Source of the DNA: an uncultured Lysobacterales bacterium
GTDB lineage: Bacteria; Pseudomonadota; Gammaproteobacteria; Xanthomonadales; SZUA-36
DNA: 49,941 nucleotides
Direction of reading: 5' to 3'
Assembly (NCBI GenBank): GCA_937927755.1
Contig: CALBDB010000119.1
Location: 1 to 49,941, forward strand
The notes beneath the pieces are model-generated. The model searched no databases. It saw only the letters and a program-made list of their open reading frames with translations, and was not told the DNA's origin. The translations under genes were made by a program, and so were the position numbers. Below, piece by piece: positions 17,047 through 23,969 of this stretch (position 1 is its first letter; the number at the start of each line of letters is the position of its first letter).

Positions 17047-17834
17047 TGGCCATAACTCTCATCGGCCGTTGGGAAGTTCCCGCTTTTCACATCGCTGGCA
17101 TATGTATTGAAAGCATTGAGCAGTACAGCGCGGCCATCGAGATACTGGCGTACAAACCGTGGTTTGAAGTCACTGGACAAACCCAACATGTCCTGCATCA
17201 CCAACACCTGTCCGTCGGTATGGACACCGGCGCCAATGCCAATGGTCGGTATGTTCAGCGTTTCCGTGATTTCCGCTGCCAGTTTTTCGGGCACACATTC
17301 AAGCACGAGGGAAAAACACCCGGCCTGCTCGCAGGCCAACGCTTCTCTCAACAGTGTTTCAGCAGCACTTTGACCACGTCCCTGCACACGATAACCACCC
17401 AACTGGTTGATTGATTGCGGCGTCAGACCCAGGTGACCCATCACCGGCACACCTGACTTAACGATATGGGCTATGGTCTCCGCATTGCCTTCGATACCTT
17501 CCAGTTTGACAGCATGGGCGCCAGCCTTCATGACACTGGCGACGGCATGCATATTGTCCGTTCGCGACTGCCGGAAAGACAGGAAGGGCATATCACCGAC
17601 TATGAACTTGTCTTTGGCGCCACGGGCAACGCTCTCGATATGCCGGCACATCATTTCAATATCCGCCGGTATGGTCGTGCCATGGCCGTGCATGACCATC
17701 GCCGCGCTGTCACCAACCAGTATCACGTCCACATCCGACTCCTGAACGATCCGTGCCGAGGTATAGTCGTAGCAGGTCAGCATGACAATCTTTTCCTTGC
17801 GGGTCTTAAACCCCTGAAAATCAAGCACATTCAT
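17043..17834 (-). CDS. panB: 3-methyl-2-oxobutanoate hydroxymethyltransferase (ketopantoate hydroxymethyltransferase)
   Basis: This adds a hydroxymethyl group from methylene-tetrahydrofolate to alpha-ketoisovalerate, making ketopantoate. The 263-residue protein shows the PanB barrel motifs: MLTCYDYTSARIVQES, VILVGDSAAMVMHGH, AHAVKLEGIEG, VMGHLGLTPQSINQLGG and PTIGIGAGVHTDGQVLVMQD. Length is typical. It overlaps panG upstream and panC downstream by four bases each. Confidence 0.96.
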   Translation of the reverse strand: MNVLDFQGFKTRKEKIVMLTCYDYTSARIVQESDVDVILVGDSAAMVMHGHGTTIPADIEMMCRHIESVARGAKDKFIVGDMPFLSFRQSRTDNMHAVASVMKAGAHAVKLEGIEGNAETIAHIVKSGVPVMGHLGLTPQSINQLGGYRVQGRGQSAAETLLREALACEQAGCFSLVLECVPEKLAAEITETLNIPTIGIGAGVHTDGQVLVMQDMLGLSSDFKPRFVRQYLDGRAVLLNAFNTYASDVKSGNFPTADESYGQ

Positions 17835-18601
17835 ACAGCTTTCTCCATTCGGGCCTGTTTGGAAACCGGACGACGGGTTCCGCCGTCCTGGTAAAAAAGA
17901 ATAAACGCACGGTATAGGTCCTGAAGCGGGTCACCATCCAGCGAATCGAGATTGCGTTCAATGGTCTTTTGGTCGCCGCGTGCCAGCGGTCCTGTCAATG
18001 CAGACTCCGGCGTCTGGATGAAATTTTCCGCAACCTGCTTCAGGTAGGGGTGCAATGTTTCAGCAGGCAAGCCCAGGTCCTGCTCAAAACGATCGGCAAT
18101 TCCTTTCCACAATACCTGGGAAAAATTACCGGCCGATACACACATGGCGTGATAACGGGCCCTGTCGCCCGTCTTGATAGAAAAGTGCGGGTTTGGCAAA
18201 TCTGGAAACACATCTGCAAAATCCTGCCCTGCATCCAACATGAACGGGATCGATTGATAGGTATCCAGCTCGTACAGGTGTTCTGCGAATGTCATCAACG
18301 GGTGTGCGCCGGTGACACTGGGCAAATTCAGTGCCCCGCTGCAATGGACCAGTCGCTTGCCGTGCAGAAATGGATATTGCTCCAGCAGGGCCGGAATGGC
18401 CTGATCTGAAACCAGCAACAGGATACATCCGGCCTTATCGATCGATTTTCGCAAACGTGTTTCAGCATCCACATCCTCAAATGTATTGAGTGACGCGTGG
18501 TGATCACGTGCCCAGCGGGTATGGGGGATTTCCAGCAAATGGAAATACCGGGAGAAGTGGCGGGCCAGTCTGCCGCCGCCAAGAATAGCGTAGTTAACCA
18601 T
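17831..18601 (-). CDS. panG: Rossmann/DUF2520 protein, probable ketopantoate reductase of the PanG type
   Basis: A 256-residue protein. It has an N-terminal NAD(P)-binding Rossmann motif, NYAILGGGRLARHFS (about residues 3-17), and then a helical DUF2520-like half with HPLMTFAE and YHAMCVSAGNFSQVLWKGI. It is not a PanE homologue by motif, but it heads the panB-panC-coaBC-coaX run. In Francisella a protein of this kind, PanG, supplies ketopantoate reductase activity. I infer it reduces ketopantoate to pantoate with NADPH. An alternative is a general DUF2520 oxidoreductase with ketopantoate reductase supplied by IlvC. A GGAGG lies about 12 bases before the ATG. Confidence 0.7.
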   Translation of the reverse strand: MVNYAILGGGRLARHFSRYFHLLEIPHTRWARDHHASLNTFEDVDAETRLRKSIDKAGCILLLVSDQAIPALLEQYPFLHGKRLVHCSGALNLPSVTGAHPLMTFAEHLYELDTYQSIPFMLDAGQDFADVFPDLPNPHFSIKTGDRARYHAMCVSAGNFSQVLWKGIADRFEQDLGLPAETLHPYLKQVAENFIQTPESALTGPLARGDQKTIERNLDSLDGDPLQDLYRAFILFYQDGGTRRPVSKQARMEKAV

Positions 18602-19004
18602 ATCGGTACCTGTCCTCCGGGGATCAAGTCCAGTTCATTAGGGGCCTGTCAGGCAGACCCGGCCTCCTGCTTTGCTTTGCCAGATCGGTAACCGCCATTG
18701 CTGGTCGATTCATTGTTTACTGATGCGACAGAGCCAGATGGGGATTTTACCGCAATGTCTGGGGTAGTGCGACTGAGACCGTGATCAGGTAGGTACTCCG
18801 TCGTCGCCAAGGGCATGCCGTACCTTCCTTCAGGACACGCCACAAGTACGTCCATGTAGGCTCGTTCTCGACTCCTGTCTCGCACGGTCCTGAAGGAAGG
18901 TACAACACACCCTCGGCTTTGAAGGTGCCATCCTGATTAGCGCACCACCATAACCCTCCCAACCCAGCACCGCTGATCTAAAAGAAACTTGTTTTCAAGA
19001 CAAA
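18602..19004. other. Non-coding region between divergent panG and dnaE2
   Basis: This gap holds one copy of the structured repeat (18820-18903, minus). The rest shows small self-complementary words, such as GCCTG/AGGC near 18644, but no gene I can support. The panG promoter must lie here but was not pinned down. The open frames within it read through the repeat and are rejected. Confidence 0.6.
18820..18903 (-). repeat. Structured three-way-junction repeat, copy 1
   Basis: Perfect 17-bp outer arms (18820-18836 and 18887-18903) enclose a core read on the minus strand. The core contains ACAGGA, then GAGCC, then TACAT-GG-ACGTA (one A-C mismatch), a 5-base bulge and GGCGTG. The same core words occur in copies 2 and 3 with different flanking stems. 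The inner hairpin around ACAGGA is short here (GAC/GTC). It lies about 220 bases upstream of panG in the same orientation, and on the opposite strand about 100 bases before the dnaE2 LexA box. Confidence 0.8.
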
Positions 19005-19017
19005 TACTGTATATACA
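18989..19017 (+). promoter_or_regulatory. Putative dnaE2 promoter
   Basis: TTGTTT (18989-18994) and TATACA (19012-19017) are 17 bases apart. The -10 lies inside the LexA box. The predicted transcript start, 6-8 bases on, coincides with the ATG at 19024, so the mRNA could be leaderless. Confidence 0.5.
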
Positions 19018-19024
19018 TACAGTA
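19005..19024 (+). promoter_or_regulatory. LexA (SOS) box at dnaE2
   Basis: TACTGTATATACATACAGTA is a 20-base near-perfect palindrome. It contains CTGT-N8-ACAG and differs at a single position from the Escherichia coli LexA consensus TACTGTATATATATACAGTA. Its last base is the A of the dnaE2 start codon. Repression here would block the promoter and could physically cover the start. Confidence 0.93.
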
Positions 19025-22000
19025 TGCGTTTGCCCAGCACATCAAACAGCTACGCTGAACTTGTCTGTACCAGCAATTTCACCTTCCTGAACGGCGCCTC
19101 ACATCCACAGGAACTGGTCGCGCGTGCTGCTGAACTGGGCTATTGCGCCATTGCGGTGACCGATGAATGTTCGCTTGCCGGTATTGTGCGCGCCTTTGAA
19201 GAAGCGCAACGCTGCAGGCAGCAAGGGTATGGCATCGAACTGATATGCGGCAGCCTGTTCAGGCTGGAAAACGGTTCACGGCTGGTGCTGCTGGCTGAAG
19301 ATAAAACCGGTTATGCGCAGTTATGTACCCTCATTACCCGGGGGCGCCGTCATGCACCGAAGGGCAGTTATAAATTGCCCGATGGTGCTTTCGAAAATCA
19401 TCTCGACCACTGTCTGGCGCTATGGTTACCCGAAGCAGAGGATGACCTGTTGACTGCGCACTGGGTCTCTTCGCACTTTCCGGGCCGTAGCTGGCTCGCA
19501 GCCAGCCTCAACCTCGGACCGGATGACCAGTCACGCATGACAAACCTGGCTTATACAGCCAAAGCGGCCGGTCTGCCAATGACGGCCTGCGGTGATGTGC
19601 AGATGCATATCCGTTCACGGCGTATGCTGCACAATGTGTTGGGCGCCATCCGGTATGGTTGCACGGTGCCGGAACTGGGTTACCGCGCCCTGCCCTGCGG
19701 TGAACGGCATTTACGCAGCCGGCCTCGCCTGGCCACGCTATACCGCCGGGAATTATTGGATGAATCCGTGCGCATCGCCCAACGCTGCCGGTTCAGCCTG
19801 GACCAGTTGCGCTATCAATACCCGCGTGAGGTGGTACCACAGGGGATGAGCAGTGCCGCTCACCTGCGTGACCTGACCGAAGCGGGTATCAGGCAGCGAT
19901 GGCCATCCGGTATCAACGGAGAACTGCGGCAACAGATCGAACATGAACTGGAATTGATCTCCGCACTGCATTACGAATCCTATTTCCTGACCGTCCATGA
20001 CATTGTCCAGTTTGCACGCGGCCAGGGAATCCTTTGCCAGGGACGCGGTTCCGCTGCCAATTCTGCCGTCTGTTACTGCCTGGGTATTACCGAGGTCGAC
20101 CCGGCACGCATGAATATGCTGTTCGAGCGTTTTATCTCGCGCGAACGTGATGAACCGCCGGATATTGATGTCGATTTCGAACACGAGCGCCGCGAAGAGG
20201 TTATCCAGTATATCTACCGGAAATATGGGCGTGAACGGGCTGCACTGGCGGCCACCGTCATCAGCTACCGCCCGCGCAGCGCCATCCGTGATGCCGGCAA
20301 GGCCCTGGGTTTCGGTCCAGGTCAAATCGACCGCCTGGCCCGTAACATGTCGTGGTGGGACGAGCCGGACCGCTTTGCCAGCAGGCTAACCGAACAGGGC
20401 TTCAGCGCGGATGACCTGAAGGTGCAGCAGTTACTGTACTTGGTACAAAGCCTGGTTGGTTTTCCCCGTCACCTGTCCCAGCACGTTGGCGGATTCGTGA
20501 TTTCTGAAAATACGCTGGCCTCGCTGGTGCCGGTTGAAAATGCCTCGATGGCAGACCGCACCGTTATCCAGTGGGACAAGGACGACCTCGAAACCCTGGG
20601 GTTATTGAAAGTGGACTGCCTGGCGCTGGGTATGCTGACCGCCATTCACCGTTGCCTGGATATCGTTAACGACTTTCATGGCACCAACATGGGGCTTGCA
20701 GATGTGCCTGCCGAAGATGCTGAAACCTATGGCATGATCCAGAAAGCCGACACCATCGGTGTGTTCCAAATTGAATCACGTGCGCAAATGGCCATGTTGC
20801 CACGTCTGAAGCCCGCCAATTTTTATGACCTGGTCATCGAGGTAGCCATCGTCAGGCCCGGCCCCATACAGGGCAATATGGTGCACCCCTATTTGCAGCG
20901 CCGCCGTGGGCTGGAGCCGGTTGCATATCCGTCAGACGCCCTGCGCAAAGTGCTGCAACGAACACTGGGGGTTCCGATCTTCCAGGAACAGGTCATGCAG
21001 ATCGCCATGGTCGCAGCCGGCTTCAGTGGCTCGGAGGCTGATATTTTGCGCCGATCAATGGCTGCCTGGGCACGGCGCGGCGGCATGGAGCACATGCACC
21101 AGCGCCTGGTCAACGGCATGCTGGAACGGGGCTACCAGCTTGCATTCGCAGAACAGATATTTGAACAGATCAAGGGTTTCGGCGAGTACGGGTTCCCGGA
21201 ATCACACGCCGCCAGCTTTGCTCTGCTGGTCTACGTATCCGCATGGCTGAAATGCCACCATTCCGCAGCCTTTACCTGCGCCCTGCTCAACTCACAGCCC
21301 ATGGGCTTTTACCAACCCTCGCAACTGGTACAGGACGCACGCCGGCACGGTGTCACCGTATTGCCCGCAGATATCCGCTACAGCAACTGGGATTGCGCAC
21401 TTGAGCGCGATGACGGCGATCACCCCCAGCTACGCCTGGGACTGCGTTTAATCAAGGGGCTGGGCCGGCAGGCTGCCGAACGTATCAGCAAGGCCCGCAA
21501 TAACAGACCGTTCAGCGATGCACAGGATCTCTGCACCCGCGCAGAACTGAACCGGCGTGAACTTGCCGCGCTGGCAGAAGCCGCAGCGCTCAGGGGCATC
21601 GCCGGTCACCGCCACCGCGCCCGCTGGGAGACAGCGGCAATAGAGAAACAACCCGCAGACTTACTGCGGGGCATCAACCGCAAGGACGATGCCGCCTCCA
21701 TCCGCCCTGCTTCGGAGACAGATAACCTGCGGGCCGACTATGCCTCCACGGGCCTGACACTGGGGCGGCACCCGCTCGCATTGATACGCAAAACCCTACG
21801 CCAGCGGCGGGTCAGGACAGCGCAACAGTTACTTAAGCTAAAACACGGCACCCACACCCGCGCCTGCGGACTGATCACCATGCGGCAACGCCCCATGACC
21901 GCCAATGGAACCATCTTCCTGACACTCGAGGACGAGACCGGACATGTCAACGTGGTCATCTGGCAACGGCTATGGGAACGTCAGCGCAGCATTATCCTGA

Positions 22001-22131
22001 ATTCATCACTGATCGCCGTGGACGGCGTAATGGAAAGTGACGGCGAGGTGTATCACCTGATCGCAAAGCAGGTGCATAATTTTGACGAACTGGCAAAAGG
22101 CCTGCAGACCCGATCGAGAGATTTCTGCTAA
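19024..22131 (+). CDS. dnaE2: Error-prone DNA polymerase III alpha subunit DnaE2 (ImuC)
   Basis: A 1035-residue C-family polymerase of the damage-inducible mutagenic type. The N-terminal PHP domain starts AELVCTSNFTFLNGASHP; its first motif lacks the metal-binding histidines, as commonly seen in DnaE2. The palm has the catalytic pair in PDIDVDFEHERR (D382, D384), plus GQGILCQGRGSAANSAVCYC and LLKVDCLALGMLTAIH. PxxQEQVMQIAMVAAGFSG and the GFGEYGFPESHAASFALLVY block follow. A C-terminal OB-fold has THTRACGLITMRQRP and FLTLEDETGHVNVVIW. It is somewhat shorter than DnaE1 (about 1160 residues). LexA control is evident upstream; its usual partner ImuB is encoded at 12343. Confidence 0.95.
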   Translation: MRLPSTSNSYAELVCTSNFTFLNGASHPQELVARAAELGYCAIAVTDECSLAGIVRAFEEAQRCRQQGYGIELICGSLFRLENGSRLVLLAEDKTGYAQLCTLITRGRRHAPKGSYKLPDGAFENHLDHCLALWLPEAEDDLLTAHWVSSHFPGRSWLAASLNLGPDDQSRMTNLAYTAKAAGLPMTACGDVQMHIRSRRMLHNVLGAIRYGCTVPELGYRALPCGERHLRSRPRLATLYRRELLDESVRIAQRCRFSLDQLRYQYPREVVPQGMSSAAHLRDLTEAGIRQRWPSGINGELRQQIEHELELISALHYESYFLTVHDIVQFARGQGILCQGRGSAANSAVCYCLGITEVDPARMNMLFERFISRERDEPPDIDVDFEHERREEVIQYIYRKYGRERAALAATVISYRPRSAIRDAGKALGFGPGQIDRLARNMSWWDEPDRFASRLTEQGFSADDLKVQQLLYLVQSLVGFPRHLSQHVGGFVISENTLASLVPVENASMADRTVIQWDKDDLETLGLLKVDCLALGMLTAIHRCLDIVNDFHGTNMGLADVPAEDAETYGMIQKADTIGVFQIESRAQMAMLPRLKPANFYDLVIEVAIVRPGPIQGNMVHPYLQRRRGLEPVAYPSDALRKVLQRTLGVPIFQEQVMQIAMVAAGFSGSEADILRRSMAAWARRGGMEHMHQRLVNGMLERGYQLAFAEQIFEQIKGFGEYGFPESHAASFALLVYVSAWLKCHHSAAFTCALLNSQPMGFYQPSQLVQDARRHGVTVLPADIRYSNWDCALERDDGDHPQLRLGLRLIKGLGRQAAERISKARNNRPFSDAQDLCTRAELNRRELAALAEAAALRGIAGHRHRARWETAAIEKQPADLLRGINRKDDAASIRPASETDNLRADYASTGLTLGRHPLALIRKTLRQRRVRTAQQLLKLKHGTHTRACGLITMRQRPMTANGTIFLTLEDETGHVNVVIWQRLWERQRSIILNSSLIAVDGVMESDGEVYHLIAKQVHNFDELAKGLQTRSRDFC

Positions 22132-22185
22132 ATCGCAACGAAGACAAATCGCCTACAGGAATCCACAGAAGCCAAGCCGGGATAT

Positions 22186-22277
22186 AGGCCCCCTTCACCT
22201 GAGACCTTCAAAAACAGGGACGTTTTTGAAGAGCCTACATGGATGTATTCACGGCGTGTCTCGGGGGAAGGGGGCCT
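22186..22277 (+). repeat. Structured three-way-junction repeat, copy 2
   Basis: The outer stem is 22186-22205 with 22258-22277 (20 bases, one mismatch and one G-T pair). Inside is hairpin A, CTTCAAAAAC/GTTTTTGAAG (22206-22215 and 22222-22231), with loop AGGGAC. Hairpin B is GCC, TACAT, GG, ATGTA, a TTCAC bulge, then GGC (22233-22255). It begins 55 bases after the dnaE2 stop on the same strand, so it would sit in the dnaE2 3' untranslated region. No U-tract follows. Confidence 0.85.
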
Positions 22278-22354
22278 GTGTCGCGGCGCTCAGTTGGCAC
22301 ACTCCTTATAGAATCCCTTGAGGAGCCTAAGGATTCTTTGTGGATTCGCAGGCA

Positions 22355-22448
22355 GTTGGGGGTTACTCCCAAGGCACGCCGTAAACCCATCCATGGGGGC
22401 TCTGCCGCGAACGTCCTGTTCGCGAAGGCCTTGGGAGTAACCCCCAAC
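22355..22448 (-). repeat. Structured three-way-junction repeat, copy 3
   Basis: Perfect 21-bp outer arms lie at 22355-22375 and 22428-22448. On the minus strand hairpin A is CGCGAAC/GTTCGCG (22406-22412 and 22418-22424) with loop AGGAC. Hairpin B is GAGCC, CCCAT, GG, ATGGG, TTTAC, GGCGTG. All three stems differ in sequence from copy 2 while pairing is kept. It faces copy 2, with 77 bases between them. Confidence 0.85.
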
Positions 22449-22556
22449 CCCCTCCGAATTGTGCGAGATCTGATAACTCGACTTCGATGGGCACTGGGTT
22501 TCACCTTCTTTTGAGCATCAAAATTCTGCTATTGGTGTAAAAGCGCAACCTGGGGT

Positions 22557-22562
22557 TATAAT
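22557..22562 (+). promoter_or_regulatory. Putative -10 element for the cytochrome c pair
   Basis: A perfect TATAAT lies 37 bases before ATG 22600. The best -35 candidate, TTGGTG (22532-22537), is 19 bases away, which is longer than ideal. Confidence 0.4.
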
Positions 22563-22599
22563 CGCCCGCTACTAATAATTACCCACTGTGACCTTTCAT

Positions 22600-22932
22600 A
22601 TGCGTATTAAAAACATTCTGCTTACCTCACTGTTGTGCCTTGCATCCGCCAGCGTCTTTGCTGCCGGGGACTACAAGGCAGGAAAAATCAAGGCCTACAC
22701 CTGTACCGGTTGCCATGGAATAGTCAATTACAAGAACACCTATCCGACTTACCATGTCCCGCGCATCGGCGGGCAGAACGCGGAATATATCGTCATCGCA
22801 TTAAAGGCATTCCGGTCCGGTGAGCGCACACACAACAATATGAGTTTGCAGGCTGAAGCACTTTCAGACCAGGATATGGAAGATATTGCGGTCTATCTTG
22901 AAGCTCAAACAAACAACAAGGGGGCTGAATAA
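22600..22932 (+). CDS. Class I cytochrome c, periplasmic (first of a pair)
   Basis: A 110-residue exported monohaem cytochrome. The signal peptide is MRIKNILLTSLLCLASASVFA. The haem site is CTGCH (C35, C38, H39), and Met81 in NNMSL is a likely sixth ligand. I prefer ATG 22600 to GTG 22588 because the signal then starts with a charged n-region. IGGQNAEYIVIALKAFRSGER resembles one half of a dihaem cytochrome c4. Its stop lies 1 base before the second cytochrome gene. A role as a small periplasmic electron carrier is inferred. Confidence 0.88.
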   Translation: MRIKNILLTSLLCLASASVFAAGDYKAGKIKAYTCTGCHGIVNYKNTYPTYHVPRIGGQNAEYIVIALKAFRSGERTHNNMSLQAEALSDQDMEDIAVYLEAQTNNKGAE

Positions 22933-22933
22933 C

Positions 22934-23263
22934 ATGAACATAATCCAACAGTCAGCCGCCATTGCCCTTCTTCTTGCACCCGCAATCGCGTTTTCAGCCG
23001 GTGACGCCGCCAAAGGCCAGAACAAGTCAGCGGTTTGCCATGCCTGCCATGGTCCGACGGGAGTCGCCGTCCAGCCCATTTACCCCAACATTGGCGGGCA
23101 GCATCAGGATTACCTGATCAAGAGCATAAAAGCTTTCCGCGACGGGGAACGGCAGAATGCCATCATGGCCCCAATGGTTGCCAATCTCAGTGATGCGGAT
23201 GTCGAGGATATTGCAGCCTGGTATGCGAGCCAGCAAGGGCTGACCGAAATCAAGGACAAATAA
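22934..23263 (+). CDS. Class I cytochrome c, periplasmic (second of a pair)
   Basis: A 109-residue monohaem cytochrome with a signal peptide (about 1-22, ending AFSA), haem motif CHACH (C35, C38, H39), and methionine candidates M78/M81 in AIMAPM. YPNIGGQHQDYLIKSIKAFRDGER is closely similar to the first cytochrome, so the pair looks like a duplication, or the two c4 domains encoded separately. It starts one base after the upstream stop, with AAGGGG as ribosome site. An electron shuttle towards a terminal oxidase is likely but not shown. Confidence 0.9.
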   Translation: MNIIQQSAAIALLLAPAIAFSAGDAAKGQNKSAVCHACHGPTGVAVQPIYPNIGGQHQDYLIKSIKAFRDGERQNAIMAPMVANLSDADVEDIAAWYASQQGLTEIKDK

Positions 23264-23265
23264 AG

Positions 23266-23332
23266 ATGTAGGAGCGCTCCGCGCAGCTGGTCGCGATGGC
23301 TTTTATCTTATAGCCGCGGGGATGCATCGCAA
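23266..23332. repeat. REP-like palindromic intergenic sequence
   Basis: TGTAGGAGCGCTCCGCGCAG followed by CTGGTCGCGATGGC resembles the GTAGGAGCG...CGCGA repetitive extragenic palindromes of pseudomonads and xanthomonads. A GCGATG word pairs with a distant CATCGC. It sits between convergent genes, as REPs typically do. Only one degenerate copy is in the window. Confidence 0.45.
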
Positions 23333-23337
23333 AGAGG

Positions 23338-23919
23338 TTATTTGTAGTACGGGTTCTCTCCAGTGGCGTGATCGGTGGCATCGATAACGGCGGTAACTTC
23401 GGGGAAGTATTCCTTCAATGTCTTTTCAATGCCATCCTGCAGGGTCACGTTGACCATTCCGCAACCCTGGCAACCGCCGCCAAAACGCAGCACCACTTCA
23501 TTTTTTTCTGTAATCAACTCGAGCTGAACCCTCCCGCCATGGCTCGCAAGGCCCGGATTTATTTCAGCTTCCAGCACCCAGGCAATTTTCTCGGCCAGCT
23601 CGGCAGAATCGGCAGGCCTGTTGCCCTTGATGCCCGGCGCCTTAATGGTCAATTGTGCACCCGCGTCGGTGGTCTCAAAATCAATCTTTGCATCTTCCAG
23701 CCACTGCTCGACGCTGGCCGGAACATACAAATTGAACTGGTCGTATTTAAACTCCAGTTCTTTTTCACCGGACTGGCCAGGTACGTGGAACTGCAGATCA
23801 CAGGAAGCAAGCGGTGTACCGGGTTTCAATACGGTCAGGTGGAGGCCAATATCGTCCATTTCCTGCTGTTCTATCAATCTTCCAAAATAATCCTGCGCGC
23901 TTTTCGTAATTTCAATCAT
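23338..23919 (-). CDS. nfuA: Fe/S biogenesis protein NfuA
   Basis: This carries and delivers 4Fe-4S clusters to apoproteins, with a role under oxidative or iron stress. The 193-residue protein has a degenerate A-type N-terminal domain (MIEITKSAQDYFGRLIEQQ, about 1-100) and a C-terminal Nfu domain. The cluster-binding CxxC is in FGGGCQGCGMVNVTLQDGIE (C150, C153). The tail ENPYYK is typical of gammaproteobacterial NfuA. It is transcribed on its own, convergent with the cytochromes. Confidence 0.95.
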   Translation of the reverse strand: MIEITKSAQDYFGRLIEQQEMDDIGLHLTVLKPGTPLASCDLQFHVPGQSGEKELEFKYDQFNLYVPASVEQWLEDAKIDFETTDAGAQLTIKAPGIKGNRPADSAELAEKIAWVLEAEINPGLASHGGRVQLELITEKNEVVLRFGGGCQGCGMVNVTLQDGIEKTLKEYFPEVTAVIDATDHATGENPYYK

Positions 23920-23969
23920 CTGTGTTCCAATTATTTAAAGACCAATGGTTTATGCGGGCCATCAACCCA

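Larger units (their letters stand above)
22132..22599. other. Non-coding region between dnaE2 and the cytochrome genes
   Basis: The 468 bases contain two convergent copies of the structured repeat (22186-22277 plus, 22355-22448 minus). Between them is an imperfect hairpin, AGAATCC/GGATTCT (22310-22316 and 22331-22337), which might terminate dnaE2. At the end is the cytochrome promoter. I see no gene. Confidence 0.65.

Noticed and set aside
18649-18885. Minus-strand frame between panG and dnaE2
   Set aside because: It begins inside repeat copy 1 and has no protein-like conservation signals or ribosome site.
22239-22514. Small frame starting MDVFTACLGG downstream of dnaE2
   Set aside because: It runs through the structured repeats. 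The ATGG of the core creates a false start that recurs with each copy (MDVLVACPEG in copy 1).
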